Shown here: piece by piece, positions 24,171 to 32,096 of the stretch
Layout of the letters: each line of letters opens with the position of its first letter
Position numbering within the stretch: position 1 is the stretch's first letter
Assembly (NCBI GenBank): GCA_937901025.1
Contig: CALCGR010000057.1
Location: 1-35,463 of the forward strand
Reading direction: 5' to 3'
Length of the DNA: 35,463 nucleotides
From: an uncultured Bacteroidales bacterium
Lineage (GTDB): Bacteria > Bacteroidota > Bacteroidia > Bacteroidales > Paludibacteraceae
The notes under the pieces: model-generated
Told to the model about the DNA's origin: nothing
The model's input: the letters and a program-made list of their open reading frames with translations, nothing else
Database searches by the model: none
Made by a program: the position numbers and the translations under genes

Positions 24171-24201
24171 TTGCATATGTGACAAAAAAACCGTACCTTT
24201 G
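24171..24201 (+). promoter_or_regulatory. Promoter of the 24221 membrane-protein gene
   Basis: TTG (24171-24173), 20 bp, TACCTTTG (24194-24201). The ATG at 24221 is 20 nt further, giving a leader of only about 14 nt. Confidence 0.8.
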
Positions 24202-24220
24202 CATTCGAAAACGAGGAATT

Positions 24221-24619
24221 ATGGAATTTTACGGTATTATCTTATTTGGATTTCCCCTCTTGGCTTATATCCTTCGTACCATCGGGCAGCGGGGGCGGCA
24301 TTTCTATATCGCGCGCATAATCCTTTTATCTATTGCGCTGGTCATTGCCGTGCTCTTCGTCATCGATTATGTATCCTGTCTCATGGCTTTTGCGGCGCGC
24401 AGTCCGATCTTCGATATCGAGTACTCGTATGAGCCCCATGACCCCATCATCTTTGCCTCCTTTGCGGATTTGGTGCTGTGTCCGATCTTCATTCCGAGGG
24501 ATATCATCCATCTTATCGCTTGGCGCAAGCGCAAAATCAAACGCCATGAGGAGAACAAGCGTCAAGCCCAAGCTGTAGGGTATATAAAGGTGGAGAGGAG
24601 TAGAGGAGTAGAGGAGTAG
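24221..24619 (+). CDS. Small membrane protein of unknown function
   Basis: 132 aa from ATG 24221; the open frame runs upstream to 24110 but that part contains the promoter and is not expected to be translated. Two strong membrane segments (about 4-19 and 28-52) and a shorter one (about 76-98) are followed by a basic tail (RKRKIKRHEENKR). The tail ends in VERSRGVEE, which is an octamer repeat in reverse orientation; its TAG is the stop codon. I recognise no family. It has its own promoter and is not in an operon with rplU, which has a separate promoter. Confidence 0.72.
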   Translation: MEFYGIILFGFPLLAYILRTIGQRGRHFYIARIILLSIALVIAVLFVIDYVSCLMAFAARSPIFDIEYSYEPHDPIIFASFADLVLCPIFIPRDIIHLIAWRKRKIKRHEENKRQAQAVGYIKVERSRGVEE

Positions 24620-24622
24620 AGG
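24590..24622 (-). repeat. Octamer repeat in reverse orientation, supplies a stop codon
   Basis: AGGAGTAG units (reverse complement of CTACTCCT) run across the end of the membrane-protein gene. In this orientation the unit contains TAG in every frame once per 24 nt, and one of these TAGs (24617-24619) terminates the gene. It is the only copy in this orientation seen in the window. Confidence 0.8.
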
Positions 24623-24635
24623 TGGCAAAAAGCAA

Positions 24636-24653
24636 TAAAATTAAATAATTTTA
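24636..24653. other. AT-rich perfect palindrome upstream of the rplU promoter
   Basis: TAAAATTA-AA-TAATTTTA, 8-bp arms, lies 9 nt before the TTTG of the rplU promoter. It could be an upstream element or protein site; AT-rich palindromes also occur by chance. Confidence 0.35.
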
Positions 24654-24661
24654 CAAAAATA

Positions 24662-24693
24662 TTTGGTAGTTTGAAAAAAAAGTCGTATCTTTG
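24662..24693 (+). promoter_or_regulatory. Promoter of the rplU-rpmA operon
   Basis: TTTG (24662-24665), 20 bp, TATCTTTG (24686-24693). Transcription should begin near 24700, leaving a leader of about 115 nt before rplU. Confidence 0.85.
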
Positions 24694-24699
24694 CACGAT

Positions 24700-24815
24700 T
24701 TTTCGTCAGTAGGCACGAACAAGTGGCCCCGTGGCAACGTATGAGGTATCCCACCAGCAGCGTAAAAGACCCCCCAAGCCGCCTATGATGAGTGTTATTT
24801 AAATAGTTTGGTACA
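24700..24815 (+). promoter_or_regulatory. Long 5' leader of rplU, possible ribosomal-protein regulatory RNA
   Basis: The leader is much longer than the 14-nt leader of the neighbouring gene and has no ORF. TAGGC (24710-24714) can pair with GCCTA (24781-24785), closing a roughly 76-nt domain. I do not recognise a named leader family. Autoregulation by L21 or another ribosomal protein is only a possibility. Confidence 0.4.
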
Positions 24816-25133
24816 ATGTACGCAATTGTAGAAATGCAAGGCCAGCAAATGAAAGTAGAGGCCGGCAAGAAATTGTTCGTTAACCGCATGGAGACCGAGA
24901 AGGGCGCCGAGGTTACGTTCGACAAAGTTCTGTTCGTTGAGGACGGAGGTAAGTTTAAGGTAGGTACCCCGGTTGTTAAGGGTGCGAAAGTCGTTTGCGA
25001 AGTGCTCGATAACGAGTGCCGCGCGGAGAAGGTATTAGTCTTCCATAAGAAGCGTCGTAAAGGCTACCGTAAGTTGAATGGTCACCGTCAAGACCTGACG
25101 AACCTGATTGTTAAAGAAATTGTGCTTGCTTAA
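24816..25133 (+). CDS. rplU: Ribosomal protein L21
   Basis: 105 aa, normal length. MYAIVEMQGQQMKVEAGKK and the C-terminal HKKRRKGYRKLNGHRQDLT are characteristic of bL21. It binds 23S rRNA in the 50S subunit. It is followed by rpmA 47 nt downstream, the usual order. Confidence 0.97.
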   Translation: MYAIVEMQGQQMKVEAGKKLFVNRMETEKGAEVTFDKVLFVEDGGKFKVGTPVVKGAKVVCEVLDNECRAEKVLVFHKKRRKGYRKLNGHRQDLTNLIVKEIVLA

Positions 25134-25180
25134 TGCTTCGCAGTTTTGAGTGTTTAATTTTAAAAGAAAGTTTATAGATT

Positions 25181-25447
25181 ATGGCACATAAGAAAGGTGT
25201 CGGTAGTTCTAAGAACGGCCGTGAATCAGAAAGCAAACGTTTAGGTTTGAAACTCTTTGGTGGACAATTTGCCAAAGCCGGTAATATTTTAGTTCGTCAA
25301 CGTGGTACGGTACATAATCCCGGTGAGAACGTAGGTATGGGTAGTGATCATACGCTGTACGCTCTCGTAGACGGTGTTGTTACTTTCCGTAAGAAACGCG
25401 ACAACAAATCGTATGTTTCCGTAGAGCCCGTTGCTGCAAAAGCATAA
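25181..25447 (+). CDS. rpmA: Ribosomal protein L27
   Basis: 88 aa. MAHKKGVGSSKNGRESESKR and GTVHNPGENVGMGSDHTLYAL are typical of bL27. The N-terminal arm reaches toward the peptidyl-transferase centre. No Firmicutes-type N-terminal propeptide is present. Co-transcribed with rplU and 2 nt before serS. Confidence 0.97.
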   Translation: MAHKKGVGSSKNGRESESKRLGLKLFGGQFAKAGNILVRQRGTVHNPGENVGMGSDHTLYALVDGVVTFRKKRDNKSYVSVEPVAAKA

Positions 25448-25449
25448 CT

Positions 25450-26859
25450 ATGCTCACATTAAAACAGATTTATGACAATCGCGAGGCTATAGTCTCGGGA
25501 TTGGAAAAGAAACACTTTCTCGACGCTTCCGTAGCGATCGAGAAAGTTGTGTCTTTGGACCAGGATCGTAAGGCGGCGCAGCAGAAACGCGATGCCGCGA
25601 GTCAACAAATGAACCTCATTGCCAAGTCCATCGGTCAGCTCATGGCGCAAGGCAAACGCGACGAGGCGGAGGAGGCTAAGAAACAGACCGGTACCCTTAA
25701 ACAAGATATCGCTGCTTACGAGGCCGAGATGGCGAAAGCCGAGGAAGCGCAAACCGCTATCCTGCTCACCATCCCGAATGTTCCTTATGACCTCGTGCCC
25801 GAAGGCAAGAGTGCCGAGGATAACCTCGCTGTCAAGATCGGTAACTTTAGTCTTTCAGCCGAAGGCGATCCTACAGCGTCAGCGGTCTTACAGCGCAGCG
25901 GTCTGCCAGCCGAAGGCGGTCTTTCCTACCAGGGCAATCCGAATTGCGGTGTAGCCTTGCGCGACTGGAAGGACGAGTGGAATCCCGAGTCCAAGGAAGC
26001 TCGCCTGCCCCACTGGGAACTGGCCAAGAAATATAACCTCATCGACTTTGACCTCGGTGTGAAGATCTCCGGTGCGGGCTTCCCCGTCTATATCGGACAA
26101 GGTGCTCGTCTGCAACGCGCCCTCATCAATTTCTTCCTGGCCGAAGCCAACAAAGCCGGTTATACCGAGATTATGCCGCCTACCGTGGTCAATCCCGCTT
26201 CCGGTTATGGAACGGGCCAACTGCCCGATAAGGAGGGTCAGATGTACCACTGCGAGGTGGATGACCTCTATCTTATCCCGACCGCTGAGGTGCCCGTTAC
26301 GAATATCTATCGCGATGTCATCATCGACGAGGACCAACTGCCCATCAAGAACTGCGCCTATACGGAGTGTTTCCGTCGCGAGGCCGGTAGTTATGGTAAG
26401 GATGTGCGCGGACTCAACCGCCTCCACGAGTTCTCTAAGATTGAGATCGTCCGTATCGATAGCCCCGAACACTCGGAAGCGAGTCATCGCGAGATGCTCG
26501 ACCACGTAGAGGGTCTGCTCAAGAAACTCGAACTGCCGTACCGTATCCTGCGTCTGTGTGGGGGCGATATGTCCTTCACCGCCGCTATCTGTTACGACTT
26601 TGAGGTTTATTCCGAGGCGCAGCACCGCTGGTTGGAGGTTAGTTCGACGTCGAACTTCGATACTTATCAGGCCAATCGCCTCAAATGCCGTTATCGTAAG
26701 GCGGAGGACAAGAAAGTCAGTCTTTGCCATACGCTCAACGGTTCGGCCCTGGCGCTGCCCCGTATCGTAGCGGCTTTGCTTGAGAATAACCAATGCGAGG
26801 AAGGTATCCGTATCCCGAAGGCTTTGCAGCCTTACTTCGGAGCCGATATGATTCGCTAA
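25450..26859 (+). CDS. serS: Seryl-tRNA synthetase with a repeat-derived insert
   Basis: 469 aa, about 40 longer than the usual 420-430. The N-terminal coiled-coil arm (about 30-100) binds the long variable arm of tRNA-Ser. The class II core has the TAEVPVTN segment (about 278-285), motif 2 in FRREAGSYGKDVRGLNRLHEF (about 308-328) and motif 3 in ALALPRIVAALLENNQ. Residues 135-158 (SAEGDPTASAVLQRSGLPAE and flanks) are encoded by a 69-bp repeat block, positioned where the coiled-coil arm joins the catalytic domain. Since serS should be essential and this is the only copy here, the insert is presumably tolerated. The gene follows rpmA by 2 nt. Confidence 0.95.
   Translation: MLTLKQIYDNREAIVSGLEKKHFLDASVAIEKVVSLDQDRKAAQQKRDAASQQMNLIAKSIGQLMAQGKRDEAEEAKKQTGTLKQDIAAYEAEMAKAEEAQTAILLTIPNVPYDLVPEGKSAEDNLAVKIGNFSLSAEGDPTASAVLQRSGLPAEGGLSYQGNPNCGVALRDWKDEWNPESKEARLPHWELAKKYNLIDFDLGVKISGAGFPVYIGQGARLQRALINFFLAEANKAGYTEIMPPTVVNPASGYGTGQLPDKEGQMYHCEVDDLYLIPTAEVPVTNIYRDVIIDEDQLPIKNCAYTECFRREAGSYGKDVRGLNRLHEFSKIEIVRIDSPEHSEASHREMLDHVEGLLKKLELPYRILRLCGGDMSFTAAICYDFEVYSEAQHRWLEVSSTSNFDTYQANRLKCRYRKAEDKKVSLCHTLNGSALALPRIVAALLENNQCEEGIRIPKALQPYFGADMIR
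25852..25920 (+). repeat. Four-unit CAGC...GCGGT repeat in serS
   Basis: Units CTTTCAGCCGAAGGCGAT, CCTACAGCGTCAGCGGT, CTTACAGCGCAGCGGT, CTGCCAGCCGAAGGCGGT (16-18 nt) total 69 bp, which keeps the frame. The same units occur in the TraB-like gene at 6293. Confidence 0.85.
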
Positions 26860-26887
26860 ATCGTTAAACCCAATAAATAATACAAGG

Positions 26888-28132
26888 ATGAAAAACAATC
26901 AGAACAACGGAAAGATGGTCGCTATTGTGACCATGTTCTTCCTCTTCGCCATGATTTCGTTCGTAACGAATATGGCTGCGCCCTTTGGTACTATCTGGAA
27001 GTTCCAGTACGACTGGAGCGGCATGATGGGAAACATGATGAACTTTGCGGCTTACCTCTTCATGGGTATCCCCGCCGGTTTATTACTCAACAAGATTGGC
27101 TATCGTAAGACCGCCTTGGTCGCATTAGCCTTCGGTTTTGTAGGTATCTGCATTCAGTACTTTTCCAGTTTATTCGGTGCTGCCACCCCTATCTTCGGTG
27201 GCTTGATGAACGCTAACTACCTGATCTACCTCATCGGTGCTTTCATCTGCGGTTTTAGCGTTTGTATCCTGAATACCGTCGTTAACCCGATGCTGAATGT
27301 CCTCGGGGGCGGAGGAAACAAAGGTAACCAATACATCCAGATTGGCGGTAGCCTCAACTCCCTCACCGGTACCCTTACCCCGATGCTCGTGGGTATGCTC
27401 ATCGGTGAAGTCTCGGCTAAGACCTCGATGACCAACGTGGCTCCGTTGCTTTTCATCGCGATGGGTGTCTTCGCTTTCGCCTTTATTGTTCTGAGTTTCC
27501 TCAAGCTGACCGAACCCGAACAAGAGGCTATGAACGTTCGCGAGGGTATTCGTGGAGCTTTGCAATATAAACGCCTGATCTTCGGCGTGATAGCTATCTT
27601 CTTCTATGTAGGTATAGAGATTGGTATCCCGGGCGAGATGATTTTCTATGTATCGAACATGCCTATTGAGCACGCCACAGCCGTAGCCGGTTCCTTAGCG
27701 GCTATCTATTGGCTCCTGATGTTGGTCGGTCGTTTCTCCAGTACGTTCATCAGCGGTAAGGTATCGCCGCGGACGCAGATCATCACCGTTTCGTCCTTGG
27801 CTATTTTCTTCTTACTCGTCGCCGTTTTCCTGCCGGAGACCATCACCATGAACGTCTATGGTATCGTTCCCGTTAAGTGCCTGTTCTTCATCCTCTGCGG
27901 TCTATGCACCAGCGTGATGTGGGGCGGTATCTTCAACCTCGCTACCGAAGGACTCGGTAAGTATACGGCAGTCGCCAGTGGTATCTTTATGACCATGGTC
28001 GTCGGCGGAGGTGTCATGCCGTTGATCCAAGACGCTATCGCTCGTTCTACCGGCTATATCTCTTCCTATTGGCTCGTGATTGCCATGGTAGCTTATATCC
28101 TCTGGTTTGCCCTGCAAGGCAGCCGGAAATGA
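26888..28132 (+). CDS. Sugar permease of the major facilitator superfamily (FHS/FucP-like)
   Basis: 414 aa, 12 predicted membrane segments. The N-terminal pattern FVTNMAAPFGTIWKFQYDWS ... NFAAYLFMGIPAGLLLNKIGYRKTA, with AGLLLNKIGYR as the loop-2 motif, is typical of the fucose/glucose-galactose:proton symporter (FHS) family common in Bacteroidota. It would take up a hexose; the substrate cannot be read from sequence. The ROK kinase 1.7 kb downstream could phosphorylate it, although three unrelated envelope genes lie between. Confidence 0.88.
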   Translation: MKNNQNNGKMVAIVTMFFLFAMISFVTNMAAPFGTIWKFQYDWSGMMGNMMNFAAYLFMGIPAGLLLNKIGYRKTALVALAFGFVGICIQYFSSLFGAATPIFGGLMNANYLIYLIGAFICGFSVCILNTVVNPMLNVLGGGGNKGNQYIQIGGSLNSLTGTLTPMLVGMLIGEVSAKTSMTNVAPLLFIAMGVFAFAFIVLSFLKLTEPEQEAMNVREGIRGALQYKRLIFGVIAIFFYVGIEIGIPGEMIFYVSNMPIEHATAVAGSLAAIYWLLMLVGRFSSTFISGKVSPRTQIITVSSLAIFFLLVAVFLPETITMNVYGIVPVKCLFFILCGLCTSVMWGGIFNLATEGLGKYTAVASGIFMTMVVGGGVMPLIQDAIARSTGYISSYWLVIAMVAYILWFALQGSRK

Positions 28133-28158
28133 GTGTAGATAGTGGATCGTGGAGAGTG
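28131..28158 (+). repeat. Four degenerate GAGTGTA-type heptamers after the permease gene
   Basis: GAGTGTA, GATAGTG, GATCGTG, GAGAGTG begin at the last two bases of the permease TGA stop and run into the GTG start (28149) of the next gene. Related to the array at 5765. Confidence 0.65.
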
Positions 28159-28661
28159 TATTGACATATACCGTCCCTGTCGTCCTTATCCTCCTCGCCA
28201 TGGCGGCTATCTTAGCCGTCCGTTATCGCGAGATGGAGAAGCGGCGTCAGTATGCCTTGCGTAAGGAGAGTCAGAAGATTGTCTCTCCTTTGCGCTTGCA
28301 GGCGTACGAGCGTCTCGCGCTCCTGCTCGAGCGCACCACCCCGTCGCATATGCTTATGGAGGTGAAGGTCCACGAACTCTCTCTTCAGGAGCTCCAGCAA
28401 CACCTGCTCCGGACCATCCGCGCCGAGTATGACCATAACCTCAGTCAGCAGGTCTATGTCTCCGACGAGTTATGGCAGAAGATCCTCACGGCGCGCAACG
28501 AGATGTTGACCTTCGTCAATGCGGTGGCGCTCCAACTGCCCAAGAACAGTAACTCCCTCGATTATGCGCGTAACCTGCTCGAGGCGTACGATAATAATGG
28601 CGATACCCCTAACGATATCGCCTTAACCGCACTCAAAGATGAAGTTCAAACGTTTCTATAG
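28149..28661 (+). CDS. Membrane-anchored protein of unknown function (DUF7935-like)
   Basis: 170 aa from GTG 28149, or 166 aa from TTG 28161; both lie at the edge of a repeat, so the start is uncertain. One N-terminal membrane segment (about 7-25) is followed by a basic stretch (RYREMEKRRQYALRK) and a helical cytosolic part with IVSPLRLQAYERLALLLERT, a pattern I associate with the Bacteroidota DUF7935 family from memory. Role unknown. It overlaps the following lipoprotein gene by 23 nt. Confidence 0.7.
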   Translation: MESVLTYTVPVVLILLAMAAILAVRYREMEKRRQYALRKESQKIVSPLRLQAYERLALLLERTTPSHMLMEVKVHELSLQELQQHLLRTIRAEYDHNLSQQVYVSDELWQKILTARNEMLTFVNAVALQLPKNSNSLDYARNLLEAYDNNGDTPNDIALTALKDEVQTFL

Positions 28662-29100
28662 TATCCTCTCCGCCTATCTGCCTGTCTGCCTCTCAGCCCT
28701 CCTAATGTCCGGCTGCGTCTCCGACCCGGAATGCCATCAACTGCAGAAGATTCGGGCGGGAATGGTCGTGGATAGTAAACTCAACACCCTTACCCTTACG
28801 GGTATCGCAAATGACTCCGTCCTTTATCGCAATGCGCAGGGCGGACAAACCCTCCAACTCCCCTTGCGGCCGGATACGAATGTGACGGCGTATAAGCTCG
28901 AATGGCATGAGCAATCGGATACCATCTTCATTCGTCATATCAACGATTATCGGTATATCTCTTTTGCCTGCGGGTGTTTCGTATATTTCGTGATTGATAG
29001 TGCGTGGGCTACCCACCATTTTGTGGACACCTTCGCCATCCTCGATTCCGATGTCTCGGACCAAACGACGGATAACCTCATCCTCACTGCTCAACCATGA
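28639..29100 (+). CDS. Lipoprotein of unknown function (DUF6452-like)
   Basis: 153 aa. The signal MKFKRFYSILSAYLPVCLSALLM ends near SG-C, a lipobox. The mature part is all-beta in appearance (LNTLTLTGIANDSVLYRN; SDTIFIRHINDYRYISFACG) with several cysteines (C26, C32, C111, C113). It resembles the DUF6452 lipoprotein next to a DUF6048 partner in Bacteroidota, by recall. It overlaps the next gene by 4 nt (ATGA), so the two are likely co-translated. Confidence 0.68.
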   Translation: MKFKRFYSILSAYLPVCLSALLMSGCVSDPECHQLQKIRAGMVVDSKLNTLTLTGIANDSVLYRNAQGGQTLQLPLRPDTNVTAYKLEWHEQSDTIFIRHINDYRYISFACGCFVYFVIDSAWATHHFVDTFAILDSDVSDQTTDNLILTAQP

Positions 29101-29849
29101 CCCGCCGCCTGATTGTCATATTACTGGTTCTATTGGAAACCCTACCCCTCTACTCCTCTACTCCTCTACTCCCGGAGGACACCTCCTCTACTCCCCTACC
29201 CCCGGCGGACAGCTCCGCTGTCCCCGTCCCCCGTCGCAAGGACGGCACCCGCATCTATCCCGACTCCGCTATCTATCAGGGTATGAACCTCCATCTGGAG
29301 TTGTTTACGCCTATCTTGGAGGCGGCGCGTTCGAAGGGGAAGGTGCAGAACTACGAGATCGGGATGTCCTGGCGTATCAAACAGCGCTACTACCCTACCT
29401 TCGAACTCGGTTACGCTCGTGCGGAGATTGATGCGGAGGGAGCCCATCATTTTGGGCAGGGAGCATTCTTTCGGGCGGGAGTGGACCTGAATGGCTTGAA
29501 AAAACGCCCGGAGCGGTTGAACGCCCTCCTGGTCGGCATACGTATCGGTACGGCGGTGCAGCAGTACCAACTCACCGATGTGCGCGTGATAGCCCCCTAT
29601 TGGGATGGCGGACAGCCTTACCAATTCGATTTTCCTAAACAAACCGGTGTGGACTGTTGGGGAGAACTGGTCTTTGGTTGTCAGGTACAGGTATGGGAAG
29701 GGTTTCAGATGGGCTGGAACTTGCGTTTGAAACTGCTTATGACCCGCACCTCGAAGACGAATGGTAGTCTTCCCGCGTATATTCCCGGTTACGGCTATCG
29801 CGATGATACGAACTGGGGAATCAATTATAATATAGGATATTATTTTTAA
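29097..29849 (+). CDS. Outer-membrane beta-barrel-like protein (DUF6048-like)
   Basis: 250 aa. A short signal peptide (MTRRLIVILLVLLE) leads into octamer-repeat peptides (about 15-36), then RIYPDSAIYQGMNLHLELFTPILEAA and amphipathic beta-strands ending NWGINYNIGYYF, with a terminal aromatic residue as expected for a barrel. Resembles DUF6048 from memory. Coupled to the lipoprotein gene before it, which suggests they act together in the outer membrane. Confidence 0.7.
   Translation: MTRRLIVILLVLLETLPLYSSTPLLPEDTSSTPLPPADSSAVPVPRRKDGTRIYPDSAIYQGMNLHLELFTPILEAARSKGKVQNYEIGMSWRIKQRYYPTFELGYARAEIDAEGAHHFGQGAFFRAGVDLNGLKKRPERLNALLVGIRIGTAVQQYQLTDVRVIAPYWDGGQPYQFDFPKQTGVDCWGELVFGCQVQVWEGFQMGWNLRLKLLMTRTSKTNGSLPAYIPGYGYRDDTNWGINYNIGYYF
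29139..29204 (+). repeat. CTACTCCT octamer repeat after the signal peptide of the DUF6048-like protein
   Basis: ACCCTACCCCTCTACTCC and further octamers, interrupted by GGAGGACACCTCC (5-bp arms), encode LPLYSSTPLLP and SSTPLPP. A third dyad GGACAGC/GCTGTCC (29207-29223) follows. This is the longest copy in the window. Confidence 0.8.
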
Positions 29850-29870
29850 ACACATAAAAATACTCTAATC

Positions 29871-30824
29871 ATGGAAAAGCCCTATGTACTTGGCCTCGAT
29901 ATGGGAGGCACGAATTCCGTTCTCGGCATCGTAGATGCTCGTGGACATGTCATTAACCGTACGTCCATCAAAACGCAAGAGTTTAAGGACATCAATAAGT
30001 ATATTGACGCCCTGCATACAGAGGCGGTCAAACTCATTGACTCCGTAGGCGGTATCGATCTCATTCGCGGTATCGGTGCCGGTGTACCGAATGGTAACTA
30101 TTATACCGGTAAGATTGAGGGCGCAATGAACCTTCCTTGGCCGAATGTTCCCTTTGCTGAACTGATGAGTAAGAAATTCGGTATCCCTTGTAAGATCACC
30201 AATGACGCTAATGCCGCTGCGATGGGTGAGATGACCTATGGCGCTGCGCGCGGAATGAAGAACTTCATCATGATTACCCTCGGTACCGGTGTCGGTTCGG
30301 GTATCGTCATTGATGGTAAGATGGTCTATGGTCACGACGGCTTTGCCGGTGAGTTAGGCCATACCTGTGTGGACCGCACCCCGGAGGCTCGTCAATGTAA
30401 CTGCGGTAAGAAAGGTTGCCTTGAGGCTTACTGCTCCGCTACGGGCGTTGCGCGTACCGCTAAGCAGATCCTCACCACGAAGAAGACCGCTTCCCTACTC
30501 CGTAAGCTCGATATCGATCATATCACCTCTAAGGACGTCTTTGATGCAGCTGAGGCGGGTGATGAGTTGGCGAAGCAGATCTTTGATTATACCGGCACTA
30601 TCCTCGGTCAAGCCATGGCGGATTTCGTGGCATTCTCCGCTCCGGAGGCGATCATCATGTTCGGTGGTCTGACCAAGTCCGGTCATTGGATTATGGATCC
30701 GGTCGTTAAGGCGCTCAACGAGAATGTGCTGCCCCTCTGGCGCAATAAGGTTCAGGTCCTCTTCTCCGACCTGAAAGAGGCTGATGCCGCTGTCCTCGGT
30801 GCTTCCGCCCTGGCTTGGGAGTAA
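29871..30824 (+). CDS. ROK family sugar kinase (glucokinase-like)
   Basis: 317 aa. GLDMGGTNSVLGIV (7-21) is the phosphate-binding loop. NDANAAAMGE and TLGTGVGSGIVIDG follow, and the ROK zinc motif C-N-C-G-K-K-G-C-L-E lies after GFAGELGHTCVD. The kinase phosphorylates glucose or another hexose with ATP in the cytosol; substrate is an inference. The gene ends with a strong terminator. Confidence 0.92.
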   Translation: MEKPYVLGLDMGGTNSVLGIVDARGHVINRTSIKTQEFKDINKYIDALHTEAVKLIDSVGGIDLIRGIGAGVPNGNYYTGKIEGAMNLPWPNVPFAELMSKKFGIPCKITNDANAAAMGEMTYGAARGMKNFIMITLGTGVGSGIVIDGKMVYGHDGFAGELGHTCVDRTPEARQCNCGKKGCLEAYCSATGVARTAKQILTTKKTASLLRKLDIDHITSKDVFDAAEAGDELAKQIFDYTGTILGQAMADFVAFSAPEAIIMFGGLTKSGHWIMDPVVKALNENVLPLWRNKVQVLFSDLKEADAAVLGASALAWE

Positions 30825-30845
30825 TCCTATATCGTGCATACAAAC

Positions 30846-30881
30846 AAAACCGCTCCAAGTTGACTGCTTGGAGCGGTTTTT
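30846..30881. terminator. Bidirectional terminator between ROK kinase and ATPase 1
   Basis: AAAACCGCTCCAAG and CTTGGAGCGGTTTT form a perfect 14-bp stem with a 7-nt loop, followed by T5 on the plus strand and by A/T-rich tails in both directions. Confidence 0.92.
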
Positions 30882-30898
30882 CCTTTTTGACCCCAAGG
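30877..30898 (-). repeat. Polypyrimidine element, copy a
   Basis: TTTTTCCTTTTT-GA-CCCCAAGG on the plus strand lies 3 nt from the stop codon of ATPase 1 (minus). Copies b, c and d are at 33249, 34842 and 35310. Read on the minus strand it is GGGG then AAAAAGGAAAAA. Confidence 0.7.
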
Positions 30899-30901
30899 TT
30901 A

Positions 30902-32092
30902 CTATTTAAAAAGTTCTTCTAAGGGGATGGACAAGAAATCTTCAGCAGAAAAGCCGTCACCACCGACAACTAATGATCGCCGGGGTTTGAACTGCTCATT
31001 AAATAATACCAGTCCTTGATTCAGTTGTCTCCTCCCCGACTTAACCTCAATAGCCACTACTTTCGCATTGCGTTTAAGTACAAAGTCAACCTCATTAATG
31101 TTATCTCTCCAATAATACACTTGATAGCCATAAACAGACGCCTGACTAACAAGATATGCTCCAATGGCTGATTCCACTAAGTGTCCCCATACATCAGGAT
31201 TAGATTCTGCTTGTGCTAACGTTAGGTCATCGTAAACATTATGCAATGCGGAATTGTACACTTGAAACTTAGGAACCGAGTTGTACTTACGTGCAGTGTC
31301 TTGTGCGTATTTTTGCAACCCGCAGAGTAATCCGGCTTGATCTAATAGACCAAGATATCCGGCCAAAGTTGTGAGATTGCCGGCATCCTGTAACTGCGCC
31401 GCAATCTTCTTTAAAGCCAAGAGTTGCCCCGAATAACTGCACCCTATCTCAAATAACTGACGGAGTAATTGGGGCTTTAAAATACGTGTAGAATAGATAA
31501 CATCCTTGGCAATCGAAGGCTCAATTAGGGAGTCTAAAACATATTGCTTCCAACGCACAAAATCGTTGATATATGGAGCGGCACCGGGATAACCACCATA
31601 ATAAATATATTGCTCTATGGTCCAACCAAACGCTTCGCGCATTTCAGTAAAAGACCAGTGAGGCAAACGGATCAACTCAAATCGACCCATTAGGGATTCA
31701 GAAAGCCCCTGCATGAGCAACATGCGAGAGGACCCTAATAGCACCACCTTCAATTGGGTCTGCGTAAAAGTATCCTTATCCCACTCGGCTTTGACGGTTT
31801 CGCTCCAATTAGGAATCTTATGAATTTCATCTATGACTAATAGGCGCTCCTTTTCATTACCTTGCTTCATCTTGAGCCGAGCTTTCTCCCACACCATAGA
31901 TAGCCACATTTGCCCGGGGTTTACTACATCATCGGCATTATAGGCATCAAAGGGAATGCTAATTGCCTCCAACACTTGTCGCATTAGGGTGGACTTCCCC
32001 ACTTGTCGAGGTCCAATAATCACTTGCAAGCGTAATCGCGGCTCATTCAGCCTATCTATAACTTGCTGATATTGAATGCGTTTATACTCCAT
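30902..32092 (-). CDS. AAA_14/DUF4143 family ATPase (1)
   Basis: 396 aa. Walker A GPRQVGKST (27-35) and Walker B LLVIDEIHKI with D88-E89; sensor/arginine region LLGSSRMLL. The C-terminal DUF4143 half carries the restriction-nuclease-like pattern Y-W-R-D-N-I-N-E-V-D-F ... VVAIEVKSG. Such genes are abundant in Bacteroidales, often in several copies, and their role is not known. The gene is transcribed on its own from a well-formed promoter (32170-32201), with three repeats in the leader. More AT-rich than the glycan block. Confidence 0.88.
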   Translation of the reverse strand: MEYKRIQYQQVIDRLNEPRLRLQVIIGPRQVGKSTLMRQVLEAISIPFDAYNADDVVNPGQMWLSMVWEKARLKMKQGNEKERLLVIDEIHKIPNWSETVKAEWDKDTFTQTQLKVVLLGSSRMLLMQGLSESLMGRFELIRLPHWSFTEMREAFGWTIEQYIYYGGYPGAAPYINDFVRWKQYVLDSLIEPSIAKDVIYSTRILKPQLLRQLFEIGCSYSGQLLALKKIAAQLQDAGNLTTLAGYLGLLDQAGLLCGLQKYAQDTARKYNSVPKFQVYNSALHNVYDDLTLAQAESNPDVWGHLVESAIGAYLVSQASVYGYQVYYWRDNINEVDFVLKRNAKVVAIEVKSGRRQLNQGLVLFNEQFKPRRSLVVGGDGFSAEDFLSIPLEELFK

Positions 32093-32096
32093 AACG

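Noticed and set aside
24110..24220. Longer N-terminus for the small membrane protein
   Set aside because: This stretch holds two divergent promoters, and ATG 24221 is well placed after TACCTTTG.
25888..26898. 336-aa open frame on the minus strand
   Set aside because: It is the antisense of serS, whose motifs are complete; no domain is recognisable.
29196..29855. 219-aa open frame on the minus strand
   Set aside because: It is antisense to the DUF6048-like gene, which has a signal peptide and coupled neighbour.
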